The notes beneath the pieces are model-generated. The model was not told where the DNA came from and searched no databases. It was given only the letters and a program-made list of their open reading frames with translations. The position numbers and the translations under genes were made by a program. A DNA stretch of 64,000 bases from Atopsyche davidsoni (lineage: Eukaryota; Arthropoda; Insecta; Trichoptera; Hydrobiosidae), in NCBI GenBank assembly GCA_022113835.1, contig JAILWY010000012.1, positions 310,001 to 374,000 on the forward strand. Reading direction: 5' to 3'. The stretch's first letter is position 1; every line of letters starts with the position of its first letter. This document shows positions 33,561-43,837 of the stretch, piece by piece.

Positions 33561-36458
33561 GTTTGATGCGGGGCGCGAATTATAAATCAGATGATTAAAT
33601 ATTGCCTTGAGAACATAAACGGGAAGTCTGACGAGTCTCCCTAGCTCGCGAGTTCATCGGTTTCTTCCATAAACGAGACCTCGAGAGTTTGTCTTCTTCT
33701 ACGCACCGGCAGTCATCATTGGTCGCAGAGTAGTCTCATTTAGTCTTTCCTGCTTCTATTTCTCCAATTATCATCAGTTCGGCTACTGTTTTTTTTCCTG
33801 GTGATCCGTACACCGGACGACTTGTCGCGAGATACCCGTGAAGTATTTTAAATTTGACAAATCAGTTAATTTCTTAGCATCTGCGCAATAACAAACCATT
33901 TAATGAAGATAATCATTATTTGTGAAATTTGTATCAAATTTTTTTAGCTGGTGCCTAGGTGATTCGTGGGGTCTATAAGCACGAATTGGGAGCTGGTAAT
34001 AGGTATGCGGTCGGAGGTCAGGTACGCCTGTTGATCTCGTCTATCAGTATGAGTTGCGATGTAGGTGTGACCAGCGATAGTCATTAAGTCACATTTTTAA
34101 ATTCGGAGCAGGGTGCCGTTATCGGTGGCCGGCCTCTTAATTTAATCAGTTTAATTGATGGTTCTTGTCGGCCGCCCCGCTTCGCATTACCTGATGATAA
34201 AACCATAATTAATATGAATAACCATTAGGGCCATGCGATAGTGTCCCGGCCATCGCGATAATCCCGCCCAAAAACAGATATCATTTGTCATCTTGGTCGC
34301 GTGACGTCACCCCAACTCCACCGCCCTCCCCCACGGCCTACTTGGAAAATATTACAGATTTTCATTATTGAAATTTTGCTTAATTAAATAAAATATTGTC
34401 ATATGCCGCGCTTCAATGCTTGAGGAGCTCTCTCTTCAGAAATTCCCGTAAAACACGACAACAGATGTCACTAGTGTAGTGTTCTACTTCATATCAAGAA
34501 ATGACACTCATTCTTACATTTGGACCAATATTTAAGTGCAAATATTAAAAACAAAAATAAAAATGCTGTCCATCGGATTCTAGAGACGCTCAAACCAGAC
34601 ACACTCAACCTGCGGTCCGCATGTGATACACCTATTTCAAAATTAAACATGCAAAAAACCTATACAGAAATTGGCTTACTGATTCTTACCTTGATGATGT
34701 ATTGAGAGTAACTTGTAACAATTATAATCCTCATTCTTAGTAGTAAACAGTTTGTCTCAATATCAAATATCAAACAAACTTTTAATTAATTTGTCTGAAT
34801 ATATTAAGGTTTTTTGTTTTATTTTTTACATGGGAAGTAAATGTAAAACTAGGCACCCAATAACTAATTTTAAGTGGATGTCCTAAAATAAGGTCATCAC
34901 TCAAAAATGTTCCGGTCTGTGTAAAATAGCAAGTGTGTGTATGTGGGTAAATCGCTGGCTTTAAAGCATGTAAGTCCGACAACATTAAATGCGTGAAAAA
35001 ACCACACAAAATGCAATGTTGTCAAATATACGAGGTGGCAAAACCATGAAGATGAAGAGATTTATTATAAAGACAGTCCGGTCTGAAACAAATGATATCA
35101 ATAAGTAAAAAAGAGATGACACGATTTCTCTGTTGTTTTTTTCTAGTGGTTATGAACTGTGTTTGAATTATTTTGAAATATGTCATATATTCGAACGGAT
35201 TTTTTGTATTTTATTCGCATAATACTCATCAATTTAATACAAATAATCTTTAGAAAGTCACATGATAAGCTTAAATATTCGTTTTAATCGATGTTAAACC
35301 TTTTACATGGTTAAATAATCCAAAATTAGTTTCAAAACACTGAGAAAAGACGACACCCCCCATCGGCTTCCATCTCCGACCTGACCAAAAAAAGTCTATT
35401 TTTGCCTCCTCTCTTTTGCGAAATCGTGGTATTTCATTTGTTTTATTTTCATATTGTTTTTGAATGTTAATTTTTGTAATGAATATTGAAAAAGCGATAA
35501 ATTATGTTGAACATATTTTTATTATTTGTAAAATGTCCTCTTTCAAGATAAAATAATGTCTCGAAAGTGATAAAAAAATGGATAAAATGACGACCTTTTG
35601 AAACAAATGTTTGTTAAGTTAGGGTTTTTTTTCATTCAATTTTTAAACTCATCCTATGCAATATGTTTATATGCTAATTTTTAATTTAAATTTAAAGAAT
35701 TACTCTTAAATGCTTAGGGTTCTTGTAACAAGAATTTTCATGATCTCCCAAACTTCACTAGGCAAAATACATATTATATAATCTCTTGTCAAGAAGAAAA
35801 ATTGTATCTTACTTTTTGCATTTAATTTTTTTTGATTAGTGCCGTATATTTTTCGCAAAATATTGATCAAAACTATGGATTATGGAGAGAAAGAAAATAA
35901 AAGGAAGCTTTCAAATATTTGTAAAATTCTAAAGGGTTTACATTAAAAAGGCTTGGGACTTTAATATTGAAATTAAAATTCTAATTAAAATATACATACG
36001 ATTCGCTTTTTATAAAATAAAATATTAATAATTATTAGAAATATTGAATCGTATCATCATCGGCTCAGTTTCACAGGAGCTCGTCAGCGTCGCCGGCGGT
36101 CGGTGTGTGCGGATCGGTCAAGAAATCATAATATATTTTGGTAGGGTAAATTTTTTTATGCGTACGTGATTGAACCGTTCAAGAGAGACTTTATTTTATG
36201 GCCACTAAAATGATTTTTAACGGAAAATTTTTATCGAAAACTGGAGGGATAAAACTCCCACCACTGAGTTGTCGCAGGTTAACAGCCGACCATAATAATT
36301 ATAAACTCATAATATATGTAATATACTGACACGTATCGTGGTCAGCCCTAGTCCAGTAGAGGCGACCCTCGCTTCTGGCGAAACTGTTCGAGAGCAAAAA
36401 GGTTTCCCGGGAGCCTGCTCGATGGGCCGCCGCGTAATCTGTCGCAGATTCAGCGCAG

Positions 36459-36532
36459 GCGGGGGCGGGGGCGGGGGCGGGGGCGGGGGCGGGGGCGGGG
36501 GCGGGGGCCGGGGCGGGGGCGGCTGGGCGGTC
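36459..36532. repeat. (GGGGGC)n hexamer array
   Basis: About twelve copies of GGGGGC, nearly perfect. It is among the strongest G-quadruplex-prone stretches on the plus strand. Confidence 0.96.
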
Positions 36533-36904
36533 GGGGCGCCAGACTTTAGCGACTCACAGTCGGCCCGGATCACCGGACGCTCGGGGCGGCGGAGGAGCGC
36601 CCGGACGAGCGACGCTGGAGATCCACAGGAAAAATGTGTCCTTTTTTGTTTTGTTGATTTTGAAACTATTTCCGTTTACGAATAACGCTTTCATTCTTAC
36701 TTTAATAAAAGTCAATCAAGAAAGAAAATCAAGATGTAGATGTATTGTCAATAAATATAACATTTTTTTAATGCTCAGAATAACAAACATGGAGAACGGC
36801 CGGGCCGGGTATGCAAAATAATACAGTTGCACTCAATTTTCAATTTCATTTTGAAATAAAACATAATATGGAATCTGGTCTGGCGCACCCAGGAAACCGG
36901 AAAA

Positions 36905-36940
36905 TGATAATTCTATTGAATTAATTCAATGGAATTATCA
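36905..36940. repeat. 36-bp palindrome with GATA ends
   Basis: Two 18-bp arms (36905-36922 and 36923-36940) form a palindrome with no spacer and a single mismatched pair. The ends read TGATAA and TTATCA, GATA-type words facing opposite ways, and the centre is GAATTAATTC. Confidence 0.9.
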
Positions 36941-37441
36941 CTCTCATTTCTCAAAAAAAAGTATACATAATGGACGCGTGTCGATCGCAACAACGAATAT
37001 TCAAAAATCAATTACTTTTCCATCTCAAAAATATCTAATATTGTACAATATATAATATAAAATACTTTAATGATTTTTCCAAATGTAAATTTTTATCGGT
37101 AACCATATCATGGGTGAATGAATATTTTTTTATTTAAAATATTAAAATGAAACTCCACCGAGTATTCTCTGTCTAAAATATTGATTGCAAAAATATCTTA
37201 CATAGATCAAAAAATAATACTTTAGCAAAATTACAATTTCTAATAAATCTCTAAATGTGTACTGAGGTCAATAAACGGCAGTATAAAGTGACAAATTAAG
37301 TATCCATTCGGATCTTGCATTATCTGGTTGATATTTTTCCGGTGAGCGAGGGGCCTGCGAGGCGCGCCCCCGGCGTCCCCGGGGCATAATTTTATCGCGA
37401 CACACGGACACTTACTAATGACGGGCATTACTCCCGTGTTT

Positions 37442-37515
37442 TTGCGCCCCCTGCCCCTGTCGCGCCCGTGTTTTTGCGCCCCCGCCCCCGCCCCCGCCCG
37501 CGCCCCCGCCCCCGC
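37442..37515. repeat. C-rich (GCCCCC) array
   Basis: A short direct repeat CCCGTGTTTTTGCGCCCCC (about 37434 and 37465) is followed by GCCCCC hexamers. Confidence 0.88.
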
Positions 37516-37612
37516 ATCTGCGGGTCCGGCCCGCCGCCGTAATCTGCGCCAGGAAAAGAATTATTAGTCCGCTTAGTCTCCGCTATGACGCGGATTAAAA
37601 AGGCGGAAGCTG

Positions 37613-37696
37613 CACTCGGAGCCGCCCGGAGCCGCCCGGAGCCGCCCGGAGCCGCTCGGAGCCGCTCGGAGCCGCTCGGAGCCGCTCGGAGCCGCC
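37613..37696. repeat. 10-bp GCCGCTCGGA array
   Basis: Eight units of 10 bp, three of type GCCGCCCGGA followed by four of type GCCGCTCGGA plus an edge. The block order suggests expansion from both variants. Confidence 0.95.
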
Positions 37697-37936
37697 ATTC
37701 CGCCTTGCCGTCTCTCGCGACGAGTGACCGCGGGGTTATAGTGCTCGTTTGGGTCACAAAATAATGTGTCTTCTAAAATAACGACATTAAGATCTTGTAA
37801 TGTTATCCTTTTGTAAATCAATAAAAAAAATACGTCGGTTATCTTATATGAAATCTTCAACAAAAAAAGATCAAATGCATGTCAGAATAGCAACAAAACC
37901 AGCTTTCTTCATACACAATCCAGTATTTTTATTATT

Positions 37937-38038
37937 ATATATATATATATATATGTTTTGTTACTTTTTTTGTTAATCGATTACATAAAATATTTCATAA
38001 ATTAAATGTCAATTTTAAACGATTCATATTCAAAATTA

Positions 38039-38114
<76 letters not shown>
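37937..38114. repeat. (TA)n runs and A tract
   Basis: TA dinucleotide runs at 37937-37954 and 38057-38114, the second preceded by about 16 A. They bracket the first copy of the 87-bp direct repeat. Confidence 0.92.
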
Positions 38115-38119
<5 letters not shown>

Positions 38120-38432
38120 TACAAATGTATTAAAGTACAAAATGTTATTATTTTTAATAAATATTATTTATAATCCAGATATCATTAATTTTGTAAGAAT
38201 TTATCTTTGAAAATAATAAAAAATAATAATGTATTATTTTTAAACATTTTAAATATATGTATATCAATTTTTCACTTGTACAGGTTAATTATGCGACAGT
38301 CGTTTAACAATTTAAATGAAACGATGTTAAAAAAATTCAAATATATTTTGTTACTTTTTTTGTTAATCGATTACATAAAATATTTCATAAATTAAATGTC
38401 AATTTTAAACGATTCATATTCAAAATTAAAAA
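37956..38432. repeat. 87-bp perfect direct repeat, 390 bp apart
   Basis: The segments 37956-38042 and 38346-38432 are identical over about 87 bp. Each contains the homeodomain-like palindrome TTAATCGATTA. The intervening DNA is AT-rich with TA runs. It may be a recent local duplication or the ends of an AT-rich element; no terminal structure decides. Confidence 0.9.
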
Positions 38433-38759
38433 TATAAATATGTTCGGTAGATATTTTTATATTTTTGATAATTACATATAAAATACTTTTTTTTAAAGTA
38501 AGATCAATAAGTTTAGGACTTATTGGCGTTGGAAAATATGAAGACCAATTATTACTTATTCACAAATATATTTATTTGAAACGATGCACCATTTTTGTCC
38601 ATTATCTCTGAGTATTGTACTAAATAATTGCATCATTAATATGTCGTCAGGCGTAATTATGGTTTAATAGAAATTCGGAGATTTTATAATGATACATTTT
38701 ATTTAGATAAACATAATGAATATACCCATTACTTTTGTCATAATTGAATTTTTGTGTCG
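38433..38759. other. AT-rich noncoding
   Basis: Nothing recognised. Confidence 0.5.
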
Positions 38760-38800
38760 GGAAATCTAATGAATGTTTTTTTGTTGCAGGTAAGATGCAC
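38760..38800 (+). promoter_or_regulatory. Candidate recursive splice site (ratchet point)
   Basis: A branchpoint-like CTAAT (38766-38770), a pyrimidine-rich tract and CAG (38787-38789) are followed at once by GTAAGA (38790-38795). A strong acceptor fused to a donor is the signature of recursive splicing in long insect introns. Alternatively it is an ordinary acceptor followed by an exon that happens to start GTAAG. The downstream frame is open for about 400 nt (to 39193) through a Gly-Glu-Ala repeat, but shows no domain. Confidence 0.45.
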
Positions 38801-38863
38801 CTCTGTGACATTCCTTCCCCCGCCAGCCGCGCCCTCGACTCGTGGGCCGAGGGCTCGAGCGGC

Positions 38864-38945
38864 GAGGCAGGAGAGGCAGGAGAGGCAGGAGAGGCAGGAG
38901 AGGCAGGAGAGGCAGGAGAGGCAGGAGAGGCAGGAGAGGCAGGAG
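38864..38945. repeat. 9-bp GAGGCAGGA array
   Basis: About nine perfect copies of GAGGCAGGA. It encodes Gly-Glu-Ala or Gln-Glu-Arg repeats depending on frame, which keeps all frames open. Confidence 0.96.
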
Positions 38946-40105
38946 CGAGCGGCAGGGACTCCGTCCGGTGCGATCGGTCCGCATCGGGATCGATAGGCTT
39001 ATTGAAAATTCCTCGAATGGCTTTCCTCGCTTCTAAAATTAAAAGCCGGGGACTCCTCGGCAGTCGCGTCCCCGAAGGCTGCCGACCGCTGTCGAAGCGC
39101 GAGGGTAATAGAGCATTATCAAGTCAGACTCCCGCGCTCGCAGTTGAAACTCTGCCGGTATTTAAGCGACTCGGTTCTGTTCTCGCGAGCTGAATACGAC
39201 ATTATGCTGAAGAATCTTATTCTATTATCCGAAAGTACAATACGAACGTACTATCAGCCGCTGCGGGTGAACATACTTGGTGAAATATTACCTTTGAATT
39301 TTTACCTCCCATTTTAATATATTTACGAATCCATACATACATTAGTGGCTGCCTTCCATTTATTTCTGGTTATTTCGAAATTGTATCCACAATGATAATT
39401 GAATGTGTGATTTCTACCCCTCATAACGACAAAAAATATTCCATACGCTGTAAAAGAGCATAGGACCTAAACATTGAATGAATTCGTTCTCCGGAGAGAA
39501 GCGAGATCTATCCGAGAAACTTCACCGAGCTCGTATTGATTCAATGCGAATTCGTAGCGCGTCCGCGATCTTAAAGTCCTTTATGACTTTTTATATTTGT
39601 TAATGTCATTTTAAGTAAATAGTAATGCTGTATTGAATAAAATTATAAATTTCTAAATTATTTGATGATATATTTACTAATAAATATATATCGTTATAAA
39701 TGAATGTTTATTTGATCGATGGAACCGTAAACCAGACTGACATTTAGGATTATATATAAAAAGCCTAAAACAAAAAAAACGTTAATAGTTAATGTTTAAA
39801 ATAGTTAAAAATAAATTCGACAAAACAAAATAGCGATCCATACTAATGTTTGCATTTCACATTTACAAACAACACTACAGACCGTTGGAGTTCCGGTATT
39901 CGAGTGGAAGATATTTCAGAAGACATAAACAAAATCGTCATCATAGAAAATGAAGTTTTCTTCGATTTTATAAAATAAATTATTATAATCTTAAATTGGG
40001 TTAGTTTGATTAACCCGAGTACCGGGAAAGGTACTGGCCATGTTGAAGATACGCAGGCGGCCGCTGCTATCGGCCACGACGAGCGGGGGTCAGCCGGGGG
40101 TCCTC

Positions 40106-40208
40106 CGAGCCCCCGAGCCCCCGAGCCCCCGAGCCCCCGAGCCCCCGAGCCCCCGAGCCCCCGAGCCCCCGAGCCCCCGAGCCCCCGAGCCCCCGAGCCC
40201 CCGAGCCC
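40106..40208. repeat. 8-bp GAGCCCCC array
   Basis: About thirteen perfect copies of GAGCCCCC. It is C-rich on the plus strand. Confidence 0.96.
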
Positions 40209-40904
40209 CGCGTGCCGCCAGTGCCTGAAATGATTTCCTCGTTACGCGGCCAGGTGGCCGGCAGCTCGCGCTCCCCGCCGCCGGAGCTTGCTTTTCTGTT
40301 TCTTATCTCGCCGGCGATTCGTTTGGCAGCCATTTTTTAACGGCTGCCGCAATCGTTAATCGTTACGTCGATCGTTATGTACGGGCGAGCCAGGGCGGCA
40401 CTCGGAAGCGCGAAAACCACTTGCGGCTTGCCGGGCTTGCTCAGTGTCATTTTTTAATTATATAATCTACTTACATTATAAATTTCAATTAAGAATCATT
40501 TTGATAAAAAAATTACTTAAGAATACACACCGAGGTGTATTGTAATTTTTTTGCGTCTTTATATTTTTTTAACCTTAATTTATCGTCTAAATAAAGGATA
40601 ATCAAGGTAAATCTTCACTTTTCACGTATTAACTATCTTCGTCTGTGTGCAAAAGAAGTATTCATGTAACAGGTTACTTAGACTTAACAGACGCTCGAGG
40701 CGGGGCGGGCGACTGCGGCCCTGGCAGCCGTGAAAACGCGGCTTCTAATTTATGTTCGGCGGGTTGGGGCGGCGGCGGCCCCGGGGGGCACATTCCCCCA
40801 CCGGTAAATGTATTTTTAAATATCGCAACTGCAGCCGAATACATTCCGTTAAATAGCCCCGCCCGCCGATTCCGGTGGAGCGATTTACGCCCCGGCCGGG
40901 AAGT

Positions 40905-40967
40905 GTGCGCCCCCGCCCCCGCCCCCGCTCCCGCCCCCGCCCCGCCCCCGCCCCGCCCCAGGAAGTA
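40905..40967. repeat. C-rich (CCCCCG) array
   Basis: Degenerate CCCCCG and CCCCG units at the end of a GC island. Confidence 0.9.
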
Positions 40968-41228
40968 GCCGGTAATTAACGGCGGTGGGATGAATGAGGC
41001 CTCTTTCCTGACTTTCCTCCTCGTGGTAGGATTACATCTCGTGCCGACGCTTTAGTGAATCCAAATTCATTTTCACATATTTCCTCACCCAATCGACAGG
41101 CTATTGTGAGCGCAATAAAGCACGCATTCCGGACTTCAGGTGAACGAAAACGCAACATTGTGGGGTCGCGTCGGGTTCACGCAAGCATATTTGAGTATTT
41201 TCCTATATATTTTTGTTTGTTGATAATA

Positions 41229-42244
41229 CGAGGGCTGCTATTTATATATCCGAAATAACTATCATTGACTATTAAATATGGTTTTATTGCTTTTCAAAAT
41301 ATTCGCCGTGATGATCGATGCACTTTTGCATTCGGTGAAACCAGTTTTCATAGCACTTTTTCTAATCGGAAGGCGGTATCTCCAAAACATGATTTTTGAA
41401 TGACTCAACGGCTTCTTCTCGGGTTGTAAATCGTTGACGTAGCCACGTGTCCATCTATACCAAAAAAACAGGCGACCATTTGCTTCAAAGTGCTTTTCGC
41501 ACGAGCAACTTTTGTTGGGTTCGGCTCATGTTGGAACACCCATACTGTTGATTGTTGCTTAGTTTCGGGGTCATATGCATAAATCCAGAATTCATCACCT
41601 GTGCCGATATTGTAAACAGCTTTTGATGCACCACGATTGTATTTTTATCATATTTTTGCACCAATCGACACGAGCCTGTTTTTGATCTATTGTCAAGTTG
41701 TGCGGTATCCAACGCGAACAATTTTTTTTTTGCAGCCAAGTGCTTGTGTAATATCTTATGTATACTTGTCATACTAATGCCCAAGGACGCTTCTATCTCT
41801 GGATATGTAACATGACGATCTTGCATTATTAGTTCACGCACTACGTCGATGTTTCGTGACACAAAAACTGATTTAGGCCGACCATCTTTAATTTCGTCCG
41901 TGAGCATACGACGTCCACGATTAAACTCACTAAACCAGTGATACACAGTGGTCTTCGATGGTGCTTGATCCCCAAAAGTCGAACTGAGTTGATCGATGCA
42001 CTGCTGTTGAGTTAGACCACGTCGAAAATCATAATAAATCATCGCACGAAAATTTTCTCGAGTTAAATCCATTGTGATAATGACACGCAATTTTTAAAAT
42101 CGCGCCACACAATGAAAACAATTTATTGACTCATTGAAATAAACTCATTCTATAGCCAAAGAGTCCCATTTTCAAATGTAATAATTACATTTTAAATATT
42201 ATTTATGTAGTGTCCAGTTCTGGATACTTAAATAACAGCCTATG
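41229..42244 (-). mobile_element. mariner transposon, internally deleted
   Basis: A 1016-bp element flanked by TA on both sides (41227-41228 and 42245-42246). The left end CGAGGGCTGCTATTTATATA and reverse-complemented right end CATAGGCTGTTATTTAAGTA match imperfectly, as expected for aged mariner terminal repeats. It carries a minus-strand transposase remnant. Full mariners are about 1.3 kb; the missing length corresponds to a deletion in the catalytic core. Confidence 0.92.
41284..42072 (-). pseudogene. mariner transposase remnant
   Basis: The gene begins MDLTRENFRAMIYYDFRRG at 42072. The N-terminal helix-turn-helix DNA-binding region is well preserved: STFGDQAPSKTTVYHWFSEF, DGRPKSV and YPEIEASLGISMTSIHKILH. 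After about residue 125 the frame shifts. The first catalytic block TGDEFWIYAYDPETKQQSTV is readable in another frame at about 41610-41540, followed by MVACFFG. The sequence then jumps to TTREEAVESFKNHVLEIPPS and WFHRMQKCIDHHGEYFEKQ with a stop at 41286-41284. The second and third catalytic aspartates of the DDD triad lie in the deleted stretch. The protein would have cut and joined the terminal repeats at TA; this copy cannot. Confidence 0.9.
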
Positions 42245-42657
42245 TAGTCATCTGTCGTGGTGGACTGTATGTTCAATTGGAGTGCTTACGCCATGTTTAT
42301 TTTAACTAACATTTTAAATTCCCAATATTTATAATAAATTTTTGAAACATACTTTCATGTTAAAATATAACGATATTATTAATTGAAACTTTTTATAATT
42401 AGTATTTTTTGATATCCCGACTGAAGTTACTCTCTTACAGTATTCGATTGCAGCAGTCGGGTTATTTATAAGGAGCGCGTCCCGGGCGCTCGATCAGCGC
42501 GCCCCGTAAGGAGGCAGCGACTGATCGAATTATCTCCGTATATTCCAATAACCCACGGGCCCCATTGTGGTGTCAGCGGCGGGCGCAGCGCTAATATGCT
42601 TACACGGCCGATGCTATCGCCAGATGTTTATTTCATGAGAACAAAATGGACCCGTCC

Positions 42658-42718
42658 GCGCCGCCCGCACCCGCTGCCCGCCGCCCGCCCGCACCCGCTG
42701 CCCGCCGCCCGCCCGCGT
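42658..42718. repeat. C-rich 27-bp near-duplicate array
   Basis: Two copies of a unit built on CCCGCACCCGCTGCCCGCCG in tandem. Confidence 0.85.
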
Positions 42719-43119
42719 GAGGACACCTCTGCGAGGCTTCGCGGTGTGCTTTTGTTTTTGTTCTGTGTCTCGATTCGTGTTTTCGGACAGGTTTGAACAT
42801 CAGCATAGCAAAAACTGTTCCCCTACTCACTGAATTTTATTTAAAGGCGGTTGTGTTTTAATTTTTTTGTTAAAATAACATGACCGCATGCAGTCAGTCA
42901 ACGAAAGTGATCTACGAGCGAACTCGATAATCCTCCAACGCAGGTGGCAAGCGACCGGAGTTCGGGAAGCGATCGAAACGCTTTCATGACTCCGTTCAGG
43001 CGGCGCTGCACAGTTTCACATGACAAATCAAGTTTCTCGATCTTCACACGACGAGGCCGGCATTAGCGCAACACGTGACGGGTGGGCGGGAGGGTTGTTT
43101 TCGTTAATGCGCCTCCGAT

Positions 43120-43196
43120 CCCCGCTCTCGCCCCCGCCCCCGCCCCGCCCCCGCCCCGCCCCCGCCCCCGCCCCGCCCCCGCCCCCGCCCTGGCTA
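43120..43196. repeat. C-rich (CCCCCG/CCCCG) array
   Basis: Irregular alternation of CCCCCG and CCCCG units. The minus strand is G-rich. Confidence 0.92.
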
Positions 43197-43594
43197 TAAA
43201 TCGCAACAGGTCGACTGTCGGCGAGCAGTATCCCGCCCCTGTCCCCGCCCGCGGCCCGAGCGCCACTTTTATTGCCCCGGTGATAGGTGATTGTTGAAAT
43301 ACAACCCGTCGGGAAGCCGGCGTATTTATGTCCCGCTTAGTAATAACGCATTGCCCTTGCACATTTTAAAGTTTGAAAATGAAGCTTCGTTTTTAGTCGA
43401 GACGAGTCTGCGAGAAACTATCATTTTAGTTACAAGCGAGAAAGCTATTTTTTTAAATTCAGTAATAAAATCAATTATAAGTTCTCTAGTAAATCGCTGC
43501 GATCCTCGAGTGGATTAGAATTAACAAGCTAGATATAATATATTTTTACTAATTTCAACGTTTAAAGTTGTTCAAGCAAATTTGTATTTGTATG

Positions 43595-43735
43595 ATAAGA
43601 TACATTTTTTCACACATTGAAACGATTAAAGAAACTATCAGAAAAATATCATCGTGACTTGAGTGGGATTCGAACCCACATCCCCACGGCTTACATGGCC
43701 TGTGCATTAACAACTATGCTAGCGGGCCACTTCAA
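43595..43735 (-). mobile_element. tRNA-derived SINE-like element
   Basis: The minus-strand head has perfect RNA polymerase III boxes: A box TAGCATAGTTG (plus 43711-43721) and B box GTTCGAATC (43667-43675), with an intact T arm GTGGG/CCCAC. It is not a working tRNA: the anticodon stem has only three pairs, U33 is missing and the acceptor strands do not pair. Downstream is a tail of about 60 bp (ATGATATTTTTCTGATAGTT and onward) that recurs, twice and inverted, at 51335-51483. This is the structure of a tRNA-headed SINE. The 3' boundary is approximate. Confidence 0.75.
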
Positions 43736-43786
43736 TTTTTAACAATCATATTCTACATATGAACCAACGTACCCAGGCCAATTAAT

Positions 43787-43790
<4 letters not shown>

Positions 43791-43831
<41 letters not shown>
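43791..43831. repeat. (TA)n microsatellite
   Basis: An uninterrupted TA run of about 41 bp, upstream of the SINE head. Confidence 0.95.

Positions 43832-43837
<6 letters not shown>

Larger units (their letters stand above)
31749..37930. other. Gene-free stretch, AT-rich with GC islands
   Basis: 34330-36060 and 36820-37240 are plain AT-rich DNA with nothing recognised. GC islands lie at about 31900-32010, 32590-32790, 33090-33180, 36360-36620 and 37340-37740. CRE palindromes TGACGTCA occur at 31798-31805 and 34312-34319. No exon-like signal was seen. Confidence 0.5.
38801..41228. other. Noncoding; GC islands and AT-rich DNA
   Basis: Apart from the arrays listed separately, nothing gene-like was recognised. 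39200-40000 is AT-rich and plain. Confidence 0.5.
42245..43594. other. Noncoding; AT-rich then GC islands
   Basis: 42250-42420 is AT-rich. GC islands lie at 42475-42740 and 43080-43270. No gene was seen. Confidence 0.5.

Noticed and set aside
35032..35045. mariner-like end ACGAGGTGGC
   Set aside because: No matching inverted end or transposase remnant was found nearby.
43656..43731. Functional tRNA gene on the minus strand
   Set aside because: The Pol III boxes are perfect, but the anticodon stem pairs only three bases, U33 is absent and the acceptor ends do not pair. It fits a SINE head.
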